From Oscillospiraceae bacterium (GTDB lineage: Bacteria > Bacillota > Clostridia > Oscillospirales > Acutalibacteraceae): a DNA stretch of 34,630 bases. The stretch spans positions 1-34,630 of the forward strand of contig SVPN01000020.1 in assembly GCA_015065805.1 (NCBI GenBank), written 5' to 3'. The notes under the pieces are model-generated. The model searched no databases. It saw only the letters and a program-made list of their open reading frames with translations, and was not told the DNA's origin. Positions 32,252-34,630 of the stretch are shown piece after piece. Both the position numbers and the translations under genes were made by a program. Each line of letters starts with the position of its first letter. Position 1 is the first letter of the stretch.

Positions 32252-33562
32252 GTGTCCGAGTTACGAGTGTATGAAGGGAACGAGCCCTTTGCGTATGCGA
32301 GTTTTTCCAAAAAGGACAGCGCGCGTGTGTTGCCGATCCTGGAACAGTTAGCTCAACGCGGCGTGCGCGTGTGGTACGATCAGGGCATTGCGCCCGGCAC
32401 CGAATGGGTGGAGCTTCTCGCGCAGCAGATGAATCGCAGTGACACCGTGTTGGTGTTTTTGTCCGCGGCAGCGGCGGAATCTCGGTTCTGTCAAAATGAG
32501 ATTCATTATGCTGAGATGAAGAAGAAAAATATCATTGTGATCTATCTGGAAGATGTGAACCTGCAACCCTCGTTGCAAATGATTCTTGCAAGATATCAAG
32601 TGATTCACGCCTATAAGTATGCGTCGGACGCAGACCTTGCCGAGCATTTGAGCACCGCATTTGCTTTGAGCGAGTGTCAACCGATTGCCGAAACGGAAAC
32701 GCCCGCCTCGATGCCGCCGCAGAAAACAAACGACCCAACAATGCCCTATGACGGCGATGAGCCGTATATTTTTATCAGCTATGCACACCGTGATGACAAA
32801 GCTGTATTGCCGATCGTGGAGGAGCTGAGCCGAAACGGGTACCGTGTGTGGTACGATCAGGGCATCGACCCCGGCACCGAATGGGATGAAAACATCGCGC
32901 AACACGTGGAAGACTGCGGCTGTTTTATTGCCTTTCTGTCTCAAAACTACCTGGATTCCGACAACTGCAAGGACGAGCTGAATTATGCCCGTGACCTGAA
33001 CAAGGAGCGTCTGATCGTGTATCTCGAACAGGTGAGACTCCCGGGTGGATTGGCGATGCGTATCAATCGCTTGCAGGCGATTTTTAAGTATACCTATCGC
33101 AGTCAGACGGACTTTTATAATAAGCTGTTTTCCACGCCGTCCTTGGGAAAATGCGGCGAAGGCACGGCCGTTCCGTCTGCTGATCCGAGTCCGCCTCCCG
33201 AGAAGCCGTCGCGCACGGCGGTAAAGCGGGGACTGTCTTTTGGTTCGATGTTGAGTGCCGCACTCGGATTTATTCTTTCGGTGATCAACGGGATCCTCTT
33301 TTTCGCGGCGGTCGATACGTACAATCCGCTTGTCCTCTGTTTTGCGGTGTGTATTCTTTCGTCCTTAGGAATGGCGCTTTCGGTCAACCGTCTGTTGGGG
33401 GCGGTGTCCTGCCTGAGTGTGACGGCGTCATTGGCACTGCTACAGTTCTATTGGTTTTTTGAAGCGGAGTTTATGGGCACCATATATGCCACGCTGATTG
33501 CTGTTCCGTTTGCGGTGTTTATGATTCGCTGGTGGATCCGGGTGTTGAAGAAATCCAAATAA
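32252..33562 (+). CDS. Membrane-anchored tandem TIR-domain protein
   Basis: A 436-residue protein with TIR domain 1 (residues 11-135), a Pro/Thr linker, TIR domain 2 (170-295), a second linker, and four membrane helices (about 333-353, 357-377, 380-400 and 408-428) with a basic end. The two TIR domains share the near-identical motif RVWYDQGI.PGTEW (39-52 and 198-211), so they arose by duplication. Candidate catalytic glutamates are E83 (CQNEI) and E242 (CKDEL). The GTG at 32252 is preferred because GAGGTG lies 6 bp upstream; an ATG two codons earlier is possible. Earlier in-frame starts lie in repeat DNA. A role in NAD-based defence or signalling at the membrane is inference. Confidence 0.87.
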   Translation: MSELRVYEGNEPFAYASFSKKDSARVLPILEQLAQRGVRVWYDQGIAPGTEWVELLAQQMNRSDTVLVFLSAAAAESRFCQNEIHYAEMKKKNIIVIYLEDVNLQPSLQMILARYQVIHAYKYASDADLAEHLSTAFALSECQPIAETETPASMPPQKTNDPTMPYDGDEPYIFISYAHRDDKAVLPIVEELSRNGYRVWYDQGIDPGTEWDENIAQHVEDCGCFIAFLSQNYLDSDNCKDELNYARDLNKERLIVYLEQVRLPGGLAMRINRLQAIFKYTYRSQTDFYNKLFSTPSLGKCGEGTAVPSADPSPPPEKPSRTAVKRGLSFGSMLSAALGFILSVINGILFFAAVDTYNPLVLCFAVCILSSLGMALSVNRLLGAVSCLSVTASLALLQFYWFFEAEFMGTIYATLIAVPFAVFMIRWWIRVLKKSK

Positions 33563-33583
33563 CGGAACGTTACGTGCTCTGAC

Positions 33584-33797
33584 AAAAGGTGGTCTTTCTT
33601 GCCTCCCTTGTCAAAGGGAGGTGGATTTCGGCGTCAGCCGAAAGACGGAGGGATTCTTCAAAGGGAATCCCCCTGTCACGGCATATGCCGTGACATCCCC
33701 CTTTAACAAGGGGGACAAGTAGGGGCGGATGCCCACATCCGCCCGCATATGTTGCTTTCAGGTTTTCGATACGGGACGGGAAACCCGTCCCCTACTC
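33584..33797 (+). repeat. Modular palindromic repeat block 8
   Basis: A CTCCCTT-type module with the TTTCGGC/GCCGAAA stem (33600-33656), a frame with TGTCACGGCA/TGCCGTGACA (33674-33695), CCCCCTTTAACAAGGGGG, a GTAGGGGCGGATG...CATCCGCCC stem (33720-33744), and GGGACGGGAAACCCGTCCC. It ends only 5 bp before the ribosome site of the next gene. All read forward. Confidence 0.9.
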
Positions 33798-33816
33798 AAA
33801 AAGGAGGCGATCGGCG

Positions 33817-34104
33817 GTGTACACCATCTATGTAAAATTCCAATGCTACCCTCAAAAGCGCGAGGCGTTTTTGCAAAAAATGAAGGATTCGGGCATCCTT
33901 GCGGCGATCCGTGCGGAGGACGGCTGTCGGAAATATGACTATTATTGTTCCGATGAGCATCCCGACGAGCTGTTGCTTGTCGAATTCTGGGAAAGCGCAC
34001 AGCACCAGCAGGTGCATATGACACAGCCGCATATGGCACAGCTCAAAACGTTTCAGGGTGAGTATATCGAAAAAGCGGCGCTTGGCGAATTCACCTTACT
34101 GTGA
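33817..34104 (+). CDS. ABM-domain (quinol monooxygenase-like) protein
   Basis: A 95-residue ferredoxin-like protein of the antibiotic biosynthesis monooxygenase (ABM/YgiN-like) family. The pattern MYTIYVKFQCYPQKREAFLQKM, then EDGCRKYDYYCSDEHPDELLLVEFWESAQHQQVHMTQPHM is typical: strand, helix, three strands with a W, and the H-x3-HxxQ-like helix. Members form dimers acting on quinones or unknown small molecules. The GTG start is supported by AAGGAGG 9 bp upstream. No own promoter is evident because repeat block 8 directly precedes the ribosome site; it may be read through from the TIR gene. Confidence 0.82.
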   Translation: MYTIYVKFQCYPQKREAFLQKMKDSGILAAIRAEDGCRKYDYYCSDEHPDELLLVEFWESAQHQQVHMTQPHMAQLKTFQGEYIEKAALGEFTLL

Positions 34105-34139
34105 TATACGGTCTGTTGCCCGAACACAGGGAGTAAATA

Positions 34140-34270
34140 CGTGATACGTGATGCAGCTACGCTGTGATAGGTGATGCGATGCGTTCCACACACGCGCCGC
34201 AGGCGTGCATCACGGGCGAAGCCTGCATCACGCACGCAGTGCGCATCACGTTCCAAAAGGAACGCATCAC
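34140..34270. repeat. Hairpin array with GTGATG/CATCAC separators
   Basis: Small palindromes follow one another with a constant separator. CAGC-tac-GCTG lies between GTGAT-type separators. GGGC-gaa-GCC, GCAC-gca-GTGC and GTTCC-aaaa-GGAAC are separated by CATCAC. The separator reads GTGATG in the left half and CATCAC in the right half. No gene is seen. Confidence 0.75.
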
Positions 34271-34489
34271 TCAAAAAAGTCCCTTTTGTCCGGATGGACA
34301 AAAGGGACTTTTTTGTAAGAAGTCTTTCTTTCCTTGTGCGTACTGCGCTTCGCGGATGTTGGCACCGATAGATGTAGCAAAACGCTCCAATTGATTTACA
34401 AGAGAATAATGTCCTTTGATCGTTTCACAGAGTTTAATTATCTTAATAGCGAAATCCATAGATAATTCAACAAGCTTATTTTCTTTCAT
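34271..34489 (-). pseudogene. Truncated four-helix-bundle protein (23S rRNA IVS-type)
   Basis: The first about 55 residues (MKENKLVELSMDFAIKIIKLC...GHYSLVNQLERFATSIGANIREAQYAQGKKDF) match the start of the four-helix-bundle family first found in 23S rRNA intervening sequences, which is normally about 115-130 residues. After that the frame enters the terminator hairpin and ends with a low-value tail (SPFCPSGQKGLF). Helices 3 and 4 are missing, so it is probably not functional. A TATAAT lies upstream at about 34510 on the minus strand, so it may still be transcribed. Confidence 0.8.
34273..34314. terminator. Bidirectional terminator-like hairpin
   Basis: A perfect 19-bp stem (34273-34291 with 34296-34314) starting AAAAAAGTCCC, loop GGAT, ending in six T. 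It can stop transcripts from either side. The truncated gene at 34271-34489 runs through it. Confidence 0.9.
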
Positions 34490-34519
34490 TATCCTTGCCT
34501 CTGCAAATATTATAGCATA

Positions 34520-34630
34520 TTTAATGAAATATTGCTACGCAATATGAAATAATCCTTTGGATTATGAAATATTTTGCCTTAGCGGCAAAATGTGAAATAA
34601 AATAAATCCCTCATACGCCGCAGCGTATTT
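34520..34630. repeat. Hairpin array with GAAAT separators, open at window end
   Basis: ATATTGC-tac-GCAATAT, ATAATCC-ttt-GGATTAT and ATTTTGCC-ttagc-GGCAAAAT stand in a row, separated each time by TGAAAT. A fourth, ATACGC-cgca-GCGTAT, is at the window end. The array starts directly upstream of the truncated four-helix-bundle gene. Confidence 0.8.

Overview
The window is the replication-origin region of a bacterial chromosome. It most likely belongs to an uncultured Clostridia (Bacillota), probably of the Oscillospirales/Ruminococcaceae group. The basis is the conserved order rpmH-rnpA-yidD-yidC-khpB leftward and dnaA-dnaN-yaaA-recF-remB-gyrB...gyrA rightward, parAB with parS sites nearby, fairly GC-rich protein genes, Gram-positive style promoters and Shine-Dalgarno sequences, and the kind of interspersed palindromic repeats it carries. 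The taxonomic call is inference; no rRNA gene is present.

Layout. 1-1140 is mostly palindromic repeat. 1143-3293 holds a small hydrophobic protein, an XRE-type membrane regulator (minus strand) and, divergent from it, a tandem-TIR protein with a near-consensus promoter. 3509-5777 (minus) is serS, an acyl-ACP thioesterase overlapping it by 4 bp, and a small zinc-ribbon lipoprotein. 6113-7739 (minus) is parA-parB. Two perfect parS sites (7834 and 8881) bracket a 0.9-kb repeat block. 8927-11949 (minus) is rpmH-rnpA-yidD-yidC-khpB. The origin spans the rpmH-dnaA gap and the dnaA-dnaN gap. 12343-16732 (plus) is dnaA-dnaN-yaaA-recF-remB, and 17480-25710 is gyrB and gyrA. These two are split by four YcxB-like membrane genes and a REP-associated tyrosine transposase (RAYT). 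26525-30235 (minus) is GTP-type PEP carboxykinase and a Na/Pi cotransporter. 30417-34104 (plus) is an AGE-family epimerase, a second, membrane-anchored tandem-TIR protein and an ABM-domain protein. The right edge has a truncated four-helix-bundle (IVP-type) gene between two arrays of small hairpins.

How it works together. The core genes initiate replication (DnaA/oriC), clamp and repair (DnaN, RecF), manage supercoiling (GyrAB), segregate origins (ParA, ParB, parS), and handle membrane insertion and RNA processing (YidC, RnpA, KhpB). Almost all are transcribed away from the origin.

The most unusual content is a modular palindromic repeat system occupying roughly an eighth of the window. It lies between transcription units and is absent from the origin and from the compact operons. 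Its modules have constant frames with exchangeable inner stems, are sometimes nested in each other, and mostly change orientation at oriC. One palindrome of this system, in 67-bp direct repeats, flanks the RAYT gene and also sits inside its reading frame. This makes the RAYT a good candidate for the enzyme that mobilises at least that module.
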